Below are positions 31,734 to 39,733 of a DNA stretch of 64,000 nucleotides, piece after piece. How positions within the stretch are numbered: position 1 is the stretch's first letter; every line of letters starts with the position of its first letter. The notes beneath the pieces were generated by a model. It did no database searches. It was not told the DNA's origin and saw nothing but the letters and a program-made list of their open reading frames with translations. This DNA is from Mycobacterium gordonae (lineage in GTDB: Bacteria; Actinomycetota; Actinomycetes; Mycobacteriales; Mycobacteriaceae): contig NZ_CP070973.1 in NCBI RefSeq assembly GCF_017086405.1, forward strand, positions 1 to 64,000, in the 5' to 3' direction. A program made the position numbers and the translations under genes.

Positions 31734-33044
31734 GTGAATATCGACCCCGCGGCCACCGCCTGGTTGCTAGCCAGCACCGCGCTGGTACTACTCATGACCC
31801 CCGGCCTGGCAATTTTCTACGGCGGCATGATGCGCACCACCGGCGTGCTCAACATGATCATGATGAGCTTCATCTCCATCCCACTGGTCACGGTGACGTG
31901 GCTGCTGGTGGGCTACAGCCTGGCCTTTTCCGACGGCGGTGCGGGCGGTTTCGTCGGCGGGCTGGCGCATGCCGGCATGAGTGGAATCGGTCCCGAGACT
32001 TTGCACGGGCAGGTCCCGGAGCTGCTGTACGCCACTTTCCAATTGACCTTCGCCATCATCACCGCCGCTCTGGTCAGCGGCGCCATCGCCGACCGTGCCA
32101 GGTTCGCGGCCTGGATGGTGTTCGTGCTGGTGTGGTCGGTGGCGGTCTATGCCGTCATCGCGCACTGGGTCTGGGCGCCCACCGGGTGGCTCGCCAAGCT
32201 GGGAGTGCTCGACTACGCGGGCGGACTGGTGGTCGAAATCGTTTCGGGCTCGTCGGCTTTGGCATTGGCACTGGTGCTCGGGCCGCGCATCGGGTTCAAG
32301 GTCGAGGCCATGCGCCCGCACAACCTGCCCTTCGTCCTGCTCGGGGTGGGGCTGCTCTGGTTCGGCTGGTTCGGGTTCAACGCGGGCTCCGCGCTGGCCG
32401 CCAACGGGCTGGCTTCGGCGATCTTCCTCAACACCCTGGTGGCCGGCTGCCTGGGCATGCTGGGCTGGCTCACCGTCGAGCAGTTCCGCGACGGCAAGCC
32501 GACCACCTTCGGCGCCGCCTCGGGTGTGGTGGCCGGGCTGGTGGCGATCACGCCGTCGTGCGGGACGGTGAACACCTTCGGCGCCGCGGTGGTCGGATTG
32601 GTCGCCGGCGTCGTCTGCTCCTACGCGATCCTGGTCAAATTCAAGCTCAACTACGACGACTCCCTCGACGTGGTCGGGGTGCACTTCGTCGGCGGCGTGG
32701 TGGGCGTTTTCCTGATCGGGCTGTTCGCCACCGCGGTAATGACCGGTGGTCCCAAGGGTCTCTTCTACGGCGGCGGATTGGGCCAGCTCGGCAAGCAGTC
32801 CCTGGGCATGGTGGCGGTCGCCATCTATGCCTTCGCCGTAAGCTTCGTGCTGGGCAAGCTGATCGACCGCTTCATGGGCTTCCGGCTCAGCTCCGCGGAC
32901 GAGAAGGGCGGGATCGACCTCAGCGAGCATGCCGAAACGGCTTATCCAGAAGGCGTTTACGGCCACCAGGCGCCTCGCCGTCCGTCCGTCGGTGAACGCG
33001 ACGACTCCCGGTCACGGTCGATCGACGACGAGGACGAGCGTTAA
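31734..33044 (+). CDS. amt: Ammonium transporter (Amt/Mep/Rh) with Glu at the first twin-His site
   Basis: Trimeric ammonium channel of the inner membrane, 436 residues from GTG, with about eleven transmembrane helices and a charged cytoplasmic tail. Family motifs include DPAATAWLLASTALVLLMTP, FYGGMMR, FGWFGFNAGS and DDSLDVVGVHFVGG. The second pore histidine is present (His317), but the first is replaced: the segment DYAGGLVVEIVSGSS has Glu168 where most bacterial proteins have DFAGGTVVHI. S. cerevisiae Mep1 and Mep3 carry Glu at this position. No glnK/glnB gene is adjacent. It is divergent from the PE_PGRS pair. Confidence 0.93.
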   Translation: MNIDPAATAWLLASTALVLLMTPGLAIFYGGMMRTTGVLNMIMMSFISIPLVTVTWLLVGYSLAFSDGGAGGFVGGLAHAGMSGIGPETLHGQVPELLYATFQLTFAIITAALVSGAIADRARFAAWMVFVLVWSVAVYAVIAHWVWAPTGWLAKLGVLDYAGGLVVEIVSGSSALALALVLGPRIGFKVEAMRPHNLPFVLLGVGLLWFGWFGFNAGSALAANGLASAIFLNTLVAGCLGMLGWLTVEQFRDGKPTTFGAASGVVAGLVAITPSCGTVNTFGAAVVGLVAGVVCSYAILVKFKLNYDDSLDVVGVHFVGGVVGVFLIGLFATAVMTGGPKGLFYGGGLGQLGKQSLGMVAVAIYAFAVSFVLGKLIDRFMGFRLSSADEKGGIDLSEHAETAYPEGVYGHQAPRRPSVGERDDSRSRSIDDEDER

Positions 33045-33053
33045 CCTGGCAAC

Positions 33054-33320
33054 GTGAGCGGCCACCAAATACCCGGCGGCGTCGTGCACGAGATGCCGGC
33101 CGATCTTCGTCAGGCGCTGGTTGCGAACTCGACGGCTTTGAAGCTGTGGAAGGACATTACTCCGCTGGCGCGCAACGAGTTCATCTGCTGGGTCGAGGAC
33201 GCCAAACAGGCGGCGACCCGCGAACGCCGCATCCGGCGGACGCAGGAAGAACTCGAGGAAGGCAAGCGCAGGCCCTGCTGCTGGCCGGGATGCAAACACC
33301 GCGAGCGCAACGGTAGGTAG
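33054..33320 (+). CDS. OmdA/YdeI-like small protein
   Basis: An 88-residue protein starting with GTG 9 bp after amt, so probably co-transcribed. It has the pattern of the YdeI/OmpD-associated (OmdA, PF13376) family: VPADLRQAL-like start, then LWKDITPLARNEFICWVEDAKQ, AATRERRIRRTQEEL and a basic C-terminus with CCWPGCKHRER. Members have been linked to bacteriocin and peptide resistance in other bacteria, but no mechanism is established. The C-terminal Cys/His cluster could bind metal; this is inference. Confidence 0.75.
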   Translation: MSGHQIPGGVVHEMPADLRQALVANSTALKLWKDITPLARNEFICWVEDAKQAATRERRIRRTQEELEEGKRRPCCWPGCKHRERNGR

Positions 33321-33368
33321 CCGCGCTGGCATAGGCCCGTTGCCGGCCGCAACCGGAGGCGTCTAGTG

Positions 33369-33387
33369 TTTGGTTAGGCGAACCTAA
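33369..33387. promoter_or_regulatory. Candidate IdeR iron box upstream of the PPE gene
   Basis: TTTGGTTAGGCGAACCTAA matches 17 of 19 positions of the mycobacterial IdeR consensus TTAGGTTAGGCTAACCTAA. It lies about 170 bp upstream of the PPE start at 33557, in the gap after the OmdA-like gene. Iron-bound IdeR normally represses such promoters. Confidence 0.78.
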
Positions 33388-33556
33388 TCTAGCGGTCCCC
33401 TCCCGTCGGGTCAGGTCATCCGCCCGCTGCGTCAGCTGCCCTGACTGCAGCGCGAGCCGAATCCGGCCCGCCGCAGGCGGCCCGGGCTACGCAGCATGGG
33501 GAGGACCAGTTGCTGATGGGTGTGATGCCGAGGGGTTGGCCGGCGGTGAGTGCGCC

Positions 33557-35047
33557 GTGACGACACCGATCTGGATTGCCTCACCTCCCGAACTGCACTC
33601 GGCGTTGTTATCCAGTGGGCCGGGACCGGGGGTGCTGTCGGCGGCCGCGGGCGCCTGGCACGCCCTGGGTGCCGAGTACGCCGAGGCGGCGGCCGATCTG
33701 TTGGGTGTGCTCGGTGTGGCGCAGAGTTCCTGGCAGGGTCCGAGCGCCGCCCAGTACGTCGCCGCGCACGCGCCTTACCTGGGCTGGCTGGTCCAGGCAC
33801 AGGCCACCAGTCAAGCCGCCGCCGCCCAACACGAGGCGGCCGCCGCGGCCTATACAACGGCACTGGCGCTGATGCCGACGCTGCCCGAGTTGGCCGCCAA
33901 CCACTTAGTCCACGGGGCGTTGGTAGTAACGAATTTCTTTGGCATCAACACCATTCCGATCGCGCTGAATGAAGCCGACTATGTCCGCATGTGGCTGCAG
34001 GCCGCCACGGCCATGAGCGGCTACGAGGCAGCCTCGGCAGCTGCTGTGGCAGCCGTCCCGCCCACCACGCCGGCGCCGGCAGTCCTCAAATCCGATGCCA
34101 CTGCCCAGATCAGCCAGCTCGCCGCGGCCGCTCCCGCCGCCGATTCGGGGGCCCAACTCAATCTCGCCGACATCATCACCCAGTTGCTGCAGCAGTACCT
34201 GCAATATGTGCAGGAGCTGTATGAGCCCATCATCAACTTTCTGCAGAACCCGGTAGGCAACACATTTCAGCTGATCAACGACTTCCTGACCAACCCGGCA
34301 CAGGCGCTCGTGACCTGGGGGCCATTCCTCTTGGCCGTCGCCTACCAGGCCTTCTCCTGGGTGGGCGCGAGTCTCACCTATCCCCAGTTGCTGCTGGATC
34401 CCTTGCTGTCGATCACCCTGGGTGTGGTGATCGGGGTGGGTTACGAGTACCTGCAGCAGGTACCGGCCGTCGTCGCCGAAGGCGCGGCGCCCCCGACCGC
34501 GGTGGCAGGCGCTGCGAATCGCTCCTCGACCTGGCCGCTGGCGACTCTGGCTCCGACCATCGCCGGCCCGGCGGGCGCACCTGCGGCCTCGGCCACCGCG
34601 TCCGCCTCTTCAGCGCCCGCATCCGCCGCGCCCGCACCGGTCGCGTCGGCGGTGCCGTATGCGGTTCTCGGGGTCGACCCCGGCGAAGGCTTCACGCCGA
34701 CGTTCCGCGAGGGTTCCAGAGCAAAGGCGCCGGCGCAGGGTATTCCGGCGGCCGCCACCGGGGTGCCGGCCCGGGACAAGCGCCGGTCCCGACGCCGGCG
34801 CAAGACCCCCATGCCGGAGCACCAGTACGCCGACGAGGTCTTGGATTACGATCCAGAGCCGGACCCCGCGCCGACCGACGAGCCGGTGGCGACGGCCTCG
34901 AGCAGCAGTGCCGGCGCGATGGGATTCGGTGGTACCACGGCTTTGGGCGACGCCGACGCGGCGGGGCTGGTGGCCCTGGCCGCCGAACGCGGTGGTGGCC
35001 CGACGGTTCCGATGCTGCCCACAACGTGGGACTCGGACGCTCGGTAG
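33557..35047 (+). CDS. PPE family protein, PPE2/PPE37-like, with basic cluster
   Basis: A 496-residue PPE protein. The GTG at 33557 gives the N-terminus MTTPIWIASPPELHSALLS typical of the PPE2/PPE37 group. The PPE domain (about 1-175) contains SSWQGPSAAQYVAAHAPYL and TNFFGINTIPIALNEADYVR. The central part is hydrophobic and the C-terminus has Ala/Pro-rich stretches, the basic cluster KRRSRRRRK near residue 415, then MGFGGTTALGDADAAG and a conserved end VPMLPTTWDSD. M. tuberculosis PPE2 has a similar RRRR cluster reported as a nuclear localisation signal. No partner PE gene is adjacent. An IdeR box upstream suggests iron control. Confidence 0.88.
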   Translation: MTTPIWIASPPELHSALLSSGPGPGVLSAAAGAWHALGAEYAEAAADLLGVLGVAQSSWQGPSAAQYVAAHAPYLGWLVQAQATSQAAAAQHEAAAAAYTTALALMPTLPELAANHLVHGALVVTNFFGINTIPIALNEADYVRMWLQAATAMSGYEAASAAAVAAVPPTTPAPAVLKSDATAQISQLAAAAPAADSGAQLNLADIITQLLQQYLQYVQELYEPIINFLQNPVGNTFQLINDFLTNPAQALVTWGPFLLAVAYQAFSWVGASLTYPQLLLDPLLSITLGVVIGVGYEYLQQVPAVVAEGAAPPTAVAGAANRSSTWPLATLAPTIAGPAGAPAASATASASSAPASAAPAPVASAVPYAVLGVDPGEGFTPTFREGSRAKAPAQGIPAAATGVPARDKRRSRRRRKTPMPEHQYADEVLDYDPEPDPAPTDEPVATASSSSAGAMGFGGTTALGDADAAGLVALAAERGGGPTVPMLPTTWDSDAR

Positions 35048-35049
35048 CC

Positions 35050-35391
35050 TCAGTTGCTCGGCTGTGTGTTGACCCACCCCACGACGTCGGCTGTCACGGG
35101 GTCGGTGATGTCGTTGTATTCGGGGTGTTTCTTGAGCACCGTGACGACCATGGAGCACACCGGCACGATCCGCTTGCCGTCGGCGCGGGTCGCCTGCAGA
35201 GCGTCCTCGAGAAGCAGCGTCGCCAAGCCGCGGCCGCCGTAGGCGGGATCGATTTCGGTGTGATGGAACACGCGCTGATCGCCGCGGTCGGCGAAGTCGG
35301 CGAGGCCGACCTGTCGGCCCCCGACTGCGATCGTGTAACGCCGGTCTTCGGCGCGGATGTCGACCTCTGCGCCGGTCTTGTCGGTTGTCAT
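35050..35391 (-). CDS. GNAT-type N-acetyltransferase (YjdJ-like)
   Basis: A 113-residue minimal acetyltransferase of the GCN5-related YjdJ type (Acetyltransf_CG). Visible features are a core strand VGLADFADRGDQRVFHHTEIDPAYGG and the acetyl-CoA loop GGRGLATLLLEDAL (G-R-G-L-A), followed by IVPVCSMVVTVLKKHPEY. The start ATG at 35391 overlaps the stop of the pirin gene by 4 bp, so the two are translated together. The substrate is unknown. It converges with the PPE gene with 2 bp between stops. Confidence 0.88.
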   Translation of the reverse strand: MTTDKTGAEVDIRAEDRRYTIAVGGRQVGLADFADRGDQRVFHHTEIDPAYGGRGLATLLLEDALQATRADGKRIVPVCSMVVTVLKKHPEYNDITDPVTADVVGWVNTQPSN

Positions 35392-36377
35392 GAGTGCTCC
35401 TTCTGGTTGGGGATTGATCGGGGAACCAGCCGGGTGGTCGGCATTGGCGGGGCGGGCAGTCGGGTGACTGAACCCTGATAACCCCGGACGGCGCCGAAGC
35501 GCTCCGCGCCGTCCTGCCACTGTTGGCGGTAGGCGACGATCTCCTCGTGAGTGCGGCCGACGAAGTTCCACCACATCACCAGCTCTTCGCGGAGCGGGGC
35601 GCCACCCAGTAGCAGTACCCGGGCGGGCCGCTCCCCCGCATTGCGCAGCCGCAACACGCAGCGGCCGGGTCCTTGGTACCCCAGCTCAGCGACAGACAAG
35701 GGAATCCCGCCGAGTTGGATCTCGCCGGTGTCGCACAGCACTCCGTGCTCGAACGTCGGGTCGATCTCGAATTCGACATCGGCGTGCGCGTCCACGTCGA
35801 TCTGAGCCCCGAGCAACGGGGTGAAAGTCGTTACCGGCGAAAGACTTCCAGCCAACTCGCCCAGGAACACCGATGCCCGCGCGCCCGGCATCGACACCGG
35901 TTCCGGTTGGTGGTGCGCGAAGTCGCGTCCGGTATCGCGCGCCGAATCCGGCAGGGCAACCCACATCTGGGCGCCGTGCAGAACCCCCGTATCCACCGAG
36001 ACCTCGGAGTGACAGATGCCGGCGCCGGCCGTCATCAGGTTGAGTTCGCCGGGTCGCACCATGGCATGTACGCCGGCGCTGTCGCGGTGCTCCACCTCCC
36101 CGCTGAACAACCAGCTGACGGTCTGCAAGCCGGTGTGCGGATGCGGTGGAACATCCATCCGCGCGGCGCTTCCGGTCACGGGCCCATAGTGATCGATAAA
36201 GCACCAGGCACCGATCAGCGAACGTTGCCGTTGCGGCAGGGTGCGCTGCACGGCCATGGCCCGTGGTCCACCCAGCGGCACCTCCCGCGGCCGCAGCACC
36301 TCCACCGTCGGCGTGTCGGTTGCGACCTGCGAAGCGCCGCAAGCAACTTCGGCCGGGCCGGTCTCGAGATTGCTCAC
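35388..36377 (-). CDS. Pirin family protein
   Basis: A 329-residue bicupin. The N-terminal cupin carries the pirin metal-site pattern: PHPHTGLQTVSWLF (His79, His81 region), EHRDSAG and AGAGICHSEVS, consistent with a mononuclear Fe or other metal site. Some pirins have quercetin dioxygenase activity; others act as redox-sensitive regulators, and the sequence does not tell which. The start is GTG at 36377. It heads a two-gene unit with the overlapping acetyltransferase gene; an acyl-CoA dehydrogenase gene lies upstream on the same strand. Confidence 0.9.
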   Translation of the reverse strand: MSNLETGPAEVACGASQVATDTPTVEVLRPREVPLGGPRAMAVQRTLPQRQRSLIGAWCFIDHYGPVTGSAARMDVPPHPHTGLQTVSWLFSGEVEHRDSAGVHAMVRPGELNLMTAGAGICHSEVSVDTGVLHGAQMWVALPDSARDTGRDFAHHQPEPVSMPGARASVFLGELAGSLSPVTTFTPLLGAQIDVDAHADVEFEIDPTFEHGVLCDTGEIQLGGIPLSVAELGYQGPGRCVLRLRNAGERPARVLLLGGAPLREELVMWWNFVGRTHEEIVAYRQQWQDGAERFGAVRGYQGSVTRLPAPPMPTTRLVPRSIPNQKEHS

Positions 36378-36405
36378 CCTCGCGACCCTACTCCGCAGGA
36401 CGCGA

Positions 36406-37788
36406 TCACCGGCCCGGCGGTTGCAGAGCCTTCATGGCGACCCGCATCACCGGCTCGGGAATCCGATCCTTGAGCGCCAGCGCCCGATCGGCAGCGCGGG
36501 AGCGCAGCGGTGTGCCTCTGCCGAACATCCGGTTGAACGTTCCCCCGGTCGGCTCGACCGTCACGTGCAGCGGCGGGACGTCGACCGAGGAACCCAGTGC
36601 ATTGGCGATGACCATCCGCTGAATCTCACTCGTGCCCTCAAAGATGGTGTACAGCTTGGCATCTCGATACCACTTCTCGACCGGATGGTCGGTGATGTAT
36701 CCCCAGCCGCCCATCGTCTGAATGGCCCGCTCGGTGGCCTTGACCGCGACCTCACTGGCGGCGAGCTTGGACATCGAGCCTTCGCCCCGCTCGAAGGGGA
36801 CGCCGTTGGCGGCCATCCAGGAGGCACGCCAGGTCAGGAGCCGGGCGGCGTCGATCTGAGTCGCCAAGTCGGCCAGCGGGAATGCGATCCCCTGGTTGTC
36901 GATGATGGGTCCGCCGAACGCTTCGCGCTCCGTCGCATAGGCAGTCGCGTACTCGAGCGCGGCCCGCGCGATGCCGATCGCCTGCGCCGCCACCATCGGA
37001 CGGGTCTGTTCGAAGGTACCCAGCGTGGCGGATCCGGACTTCTTGGCGCCGGCCACCACTTCGCGGGCCTTGGCCAGTTTGTGTTCGAGTTTGTCCTGTC
37101 CGCCAAGCAGATTGGCGCCGGGCACCCGCACACCATTGAACCGCAACTCCGCCGTGTGGGAGGCCCGGCAGCCCAATTTGTCCAGCTTGCGCACCAGCTC
37201 CAGCCCGGGGGTGCCACCCGGAACCACGAACAACGCCTGACCACGGTGGCCGAGCTCCTCGTCCACCACCGCGTTGACCACGTGCACGTTGGCGATGCCG
37301 CCGTTGCCGATCCACATCTTGTGACCGTCGATGATCCAGTCGTCACCGTCGCGCCGTGCATGGGTGCGTAGATTGCGGACGTCGCTGCCGCCTTCGGGTT
37401 CGGAGATGGCCAATGCGGCCAGCTTGAGATCCCCGGGTGTCCCGAAACATTCCGGGGCCCACTGCAGCATCTGCTCCGGGGACGCGGCCTGGCCGATCGC
37501 CGACAGCGCCAGAGCCGGCATGACGATCGCCAAGCCGATCCCCGCGCATCCCCAGAACAACTCCTCCATGAACATTGGCAGCGAAACGCCGGTCGGGTCC
37601 CCGATCAGGTCCCGGTAGAACAGCGGGCTGTAGAAACCGCGCTCGGCGGCCTCCTCCAGTACCGGCCACGGAAACTCCTGCCGCTGGTCGTATTCCAGGG
37701 CGACCGGCCGGATCACCTCCGTGGAGAACTCGTGAGTCCGTCGGGCGAGATCGTGCTGTGCTGCGGTGGGGGTCACGTCGAATGTCAT
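36406..37788 (-). CDS. Acyl-CoA dehydrogenase
   Basis: FAD-dependent dehydrogenase of 460 residues, catalysing alpha-beta desaturation of an acyl-CoA thioester. It shows the family signatures ALAISEPEGGSD, DGHKMWIGNGG, RAALEYATAYATEREAFG and MGGWGYITDHPVEKWYRDAK with the catalytic-base segment IFEGTSEIQR. The chain length specificity cannot be read. Upstream of its ATG lies a scar of broken genes; downstream are the pirin and acetyltransferase genes on the same strand with a 28-bp gap, so an operon is possible. Confidence 0.93.
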   Translation of the reverse strand: MTFDVTPTAAQHDLARRTHEFSTEVIRPVALEYDQRQEFPWPVLEEAAERGFYSPLFYRDLIGDPTGVSLPMFMEELFWGCAGIGLAIVMPALALSAIGQAASPEQMLQWAPECFGTPGDLKLAALAISEPEGGSDVRNLRTHARRDGDDWIIDGHKMWIGNGGIANVHVVNAVVDEELGHRGQALFVVPGGTPGLELVRKLDKLGCRASHTAELRFNGVRVPGANLLGGQDKLEHKLAKAREVVAGAKKSGSATLGTFEQTRPMVAAQAIGIARAALEYATAYATEREAFGGPIIDNQGIAFPLADLATQIDAARLLTWRASWMAANGVPFERGEGSMSKLAASEVAVKATERAIQTMGGWGYITDHPVEKWYRDAKLYTIFEGTSEIQRMVIANALGSSVDVPPLHVTVEPTGGTFNRMFGRGTPLRSRAADRALALKDRIPEPVMRVAMKALQPPGR

Positions 37789-37880
37789 GGTTGCCTCTAA
37801 TTCAGTTGTCTCAGCCTGGACGGGGCACTGTCGAGCGCCGTATACCCGCAGTGTCGGCCCCCTATCCGCCCCAGTTCCGG

Positions 37881-38129
37881 TCAGGCCGCCGAACGGGGAC
37901 CCCGCTGCGTGGCAGGAAGGTGGAGGACCACCGCGTTCGCCCGCACGATCTCGCGGTCGTTCTCGCGGCGCGCCAACAGCGCCGCATTCTCGGGCAGCTC
38001 TCGGGCGTTGATCTCCCCCGCGGCGATCTGTCGCAGCACCTCATGGGCCTGAGCGAGCTGTTCACGTTTGCGGTATTGGCCGCCGGGCAGCTTGACCCCG
38101 GCCCAGACGCCTTGGTTCGGCCAGAACAC
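37881..38129 (-). pseudogene. Possible 5'-truncated gene fragment, unknown family
   Basis: The minus-strand frame ending at 37881 has mycobacterial codon preference (AAC, GAC, ATC, GAG) and a plausible helical product, KREQLAQAHEVLRQIAAGEI then NARELPENAALLARREND. From a GTG at 38129 it would be 82 residues. No family is recognised. The opposite strand is open in another frame here but uses less typical codons. It appears to lose its 5' part at the same point where the rightward PPE-like fragment loses its own. Low confidence. Confidence 0.35.
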
Positions 38130-38904
38130 TCCGGGGATCGTGGAGCGAGATTGCGAGTACTTCGGCGAGCACTGGCCACACAATTCCGGCGTGGGCTGGG
38201 CGTACTCCGGCGCGCTGAGCGCGTTGATCGCGGCGTTGACGGTACCTCCGCCGATCGCGCCTATGGGCGCATCACCGGTCGCGCCGGCCGCAGCGGCCGA
38301 AGCGGTCGCCCAAGCCGCCGCACAGACCGGCATGCATAACGCGGTCCAGGCGTCGGGCCAGGTCGCCCAGAGCGCCGGTCAGGGCGCCGCCTCCCCCGCC
38401 GAGGCGACCGGTCAGCTGAGTTCGCTTCTGCAGCCGATGCAGATGGTGTCGTCGGCCACCGAACCGCTCAAGCAAATGCTGCAGGCGCCGATGCAGGCCA
38501 TGCAGGGCGTCACCAGCCTGCCGCAGAGCATGATGCAGGGATTCGGCGGGATGTTTCCGGCCGCGGGGGCGCCCAGTGGCGTGGCCGCCGCCGAATCCGC
38601 GGTGGCAGCGGGGGGCATGGCCGGCTCAGCAGGCGGTGGCGGCGGCGCGGCCGGCGGATTCCCAGGAGCCGGACTGACCAGCTACACCCGGCCCACCAGC
38701 AGCTTCGAACCCGAGGCCGGAGGGAAGCCGACCGGTCTGCGGGCCGGCGTGCTCAATGCCGCCGAAGTGCGCGGGCCGACGGTGTCGACCGGAGGTGCCC
38801 CCATGCCGATGACGCCGGCCGGGATGTTGGCGCGCGGCGAAGCGGGCAAAGACGCCGACAAGGACGTGCTGCGCGCCCGGGTCGTCGTCGACCCCCGGTC
38901 ATAA
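38068..38904 (+). pseudogene. PPE-type protein lacking most of its N-terminal domain
   Basis: The frame from a TTG at 38068 encodes PWFGQNTPGIVERDCEYFGEHW and WAYSGALSALIAAL, which align with the end of a PPE domain (NFFGQNTPAI...YxEMW...YAGA). Then come Ala/Gln/Met-rich helices (LLQPMQMVSSATEPLKQMLQ), a Gly-rich stretch and a conserved-looking tail (SYTRPTSSFEPEAGG, TPAGMLARGEAGKD, RARVVVDPRS) like PPE68-group C-termini. The expected first 120-130 residues of the PPE domain are missing and the frame is closed by TGA at 38048-38050. I read it as a 5'-deleted gene, though a short protein could still be made. Confidence 0.6.
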
Positions 38905-38956
38905 CGGCTGACCGGGCGTTCGCGTGTCCCGCCAGCCGCACGGTCGCGGGCAAGCT

Positions 38957-39733
38957 TCAGGATCGGCCAACCCCGGGCGGGCCAGCGAATGCCTGCGCGA
39001 TCCCCAGCCACTGCTGGGCCTCCTGCCCCACCGCCGTCACATCGAGTGCGCCCAGCGGCCGCCGTTGCGTTACCAGGAAGCAGAAATCCTCCGCCGAACC
39101 CGTCACCCGCTGAGCGGCATCCGGTGAGCCCCAGGACCAGGTGTCCCCGCCCGGCCCGCGCAACTCGACGTAGAACGGCTCGCCGGGCGGCGTCAGACCA
39201 TTGACCAGGTAGGCGTAGTCACGCGCACGCACGCCGATGTGAGCGATCGAGCGCAACCGGTCCGTCGGCGGCCGGGTGACGCCCAGGGTGTCCGCCACGT
39301 CGAGTCCGTGCGCCCAGGTCTCCATGAGCCGCGCCGTCGCCATCGACGATGCGCTCATCGGCGGTCCGAACCAGGGCAACTTCCGGCCGTCGGCGACACC
39401 GAGCAGTGCCTCGTGCAGTCGCCGACGGGTGTCGCGCCATTCGGCCAGCAACTCGGCGGGGGGCATCGCCGCCAGTTCTTCGGCGCCGGCGTCGACGAAT
39501 CCGGCAGGGTCAGCGGCGGCAGCCGTGAGCGCCTCGCCGAACGCGGCCTCGTCGGTCACCGACAGCAGCGACACCCGGTCGGTCCACAGCAAATGCCCGA
39601 TCTGATGGGCGATGGTCCACCCCGGGGCGGGTGTCATCGCCGCCCACCTTTCCCCGGGCAGCGGCGCCACCAACGCGTCGAGCTCGTCGCTCTCGGCTTG
39701 CAGATCCGCGACGAACGCAGCCGAACCAGTCAT
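38957..39733 (-). CDS. Maleylpyruvate isomerase-like protein, TIGR03084 family (Rv0036c-like)
   Basis: A 258-residue protein of the mycothiol-dependent maleylpyruvate isomerase/DinB-like fold. The N-terminal domain has the metal-site pattern [14 protein letters not shown] and [15 protein letters not shown]; the C-terminal part carries the TIGR03084-specific [18 protein letters not shown] and [20 protein letters not shown]. The reaction is unknown. Its ATG overlaps the stop of the MFS gene (ATGA), as in M. tuberculosis Rv0036c-Rv0037c. Confidence 0.9.
   Translation of the reverse strand: MTGSAAFVADLQAESDELDALVAPLPGERWAAMTPAPGWTIAHQIGHLLWTDRVSLLSVTDEAAFGEALTAAAADPAGFVDAGAEELAAMPPAELLAEWRDTRRRLHEALLGVADGRKLPWFGPPMSASSMATARLMETWAHGLDVADTLGVTRPPTDRLRSIAHIGVRARDYAYLVNGLTPPGEPFYVELRGPGGDTWSWGSPDAAQRVTGSAEDFCFLVTQRRPLGALDVTAVGQEAQQWLGIAQAFAGPPGVGRS

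Noticed and set aside
31598..32995. Plus-strand 465-codon frame overlapping amt
   Set aside because: Out-of-frame shadow of amt with Arg/His-rich composition; the Amt frame has all membrane and pore motifs.
37575..38339. Plus-strand 254-codon frame spanning the acyl-CoA dehydrogenase start and the scar
   Set aside because: Runs antisense to the dehydrogenase 5' end, with many GTT/GAT codons untypical for this genome; not a PPE frame.
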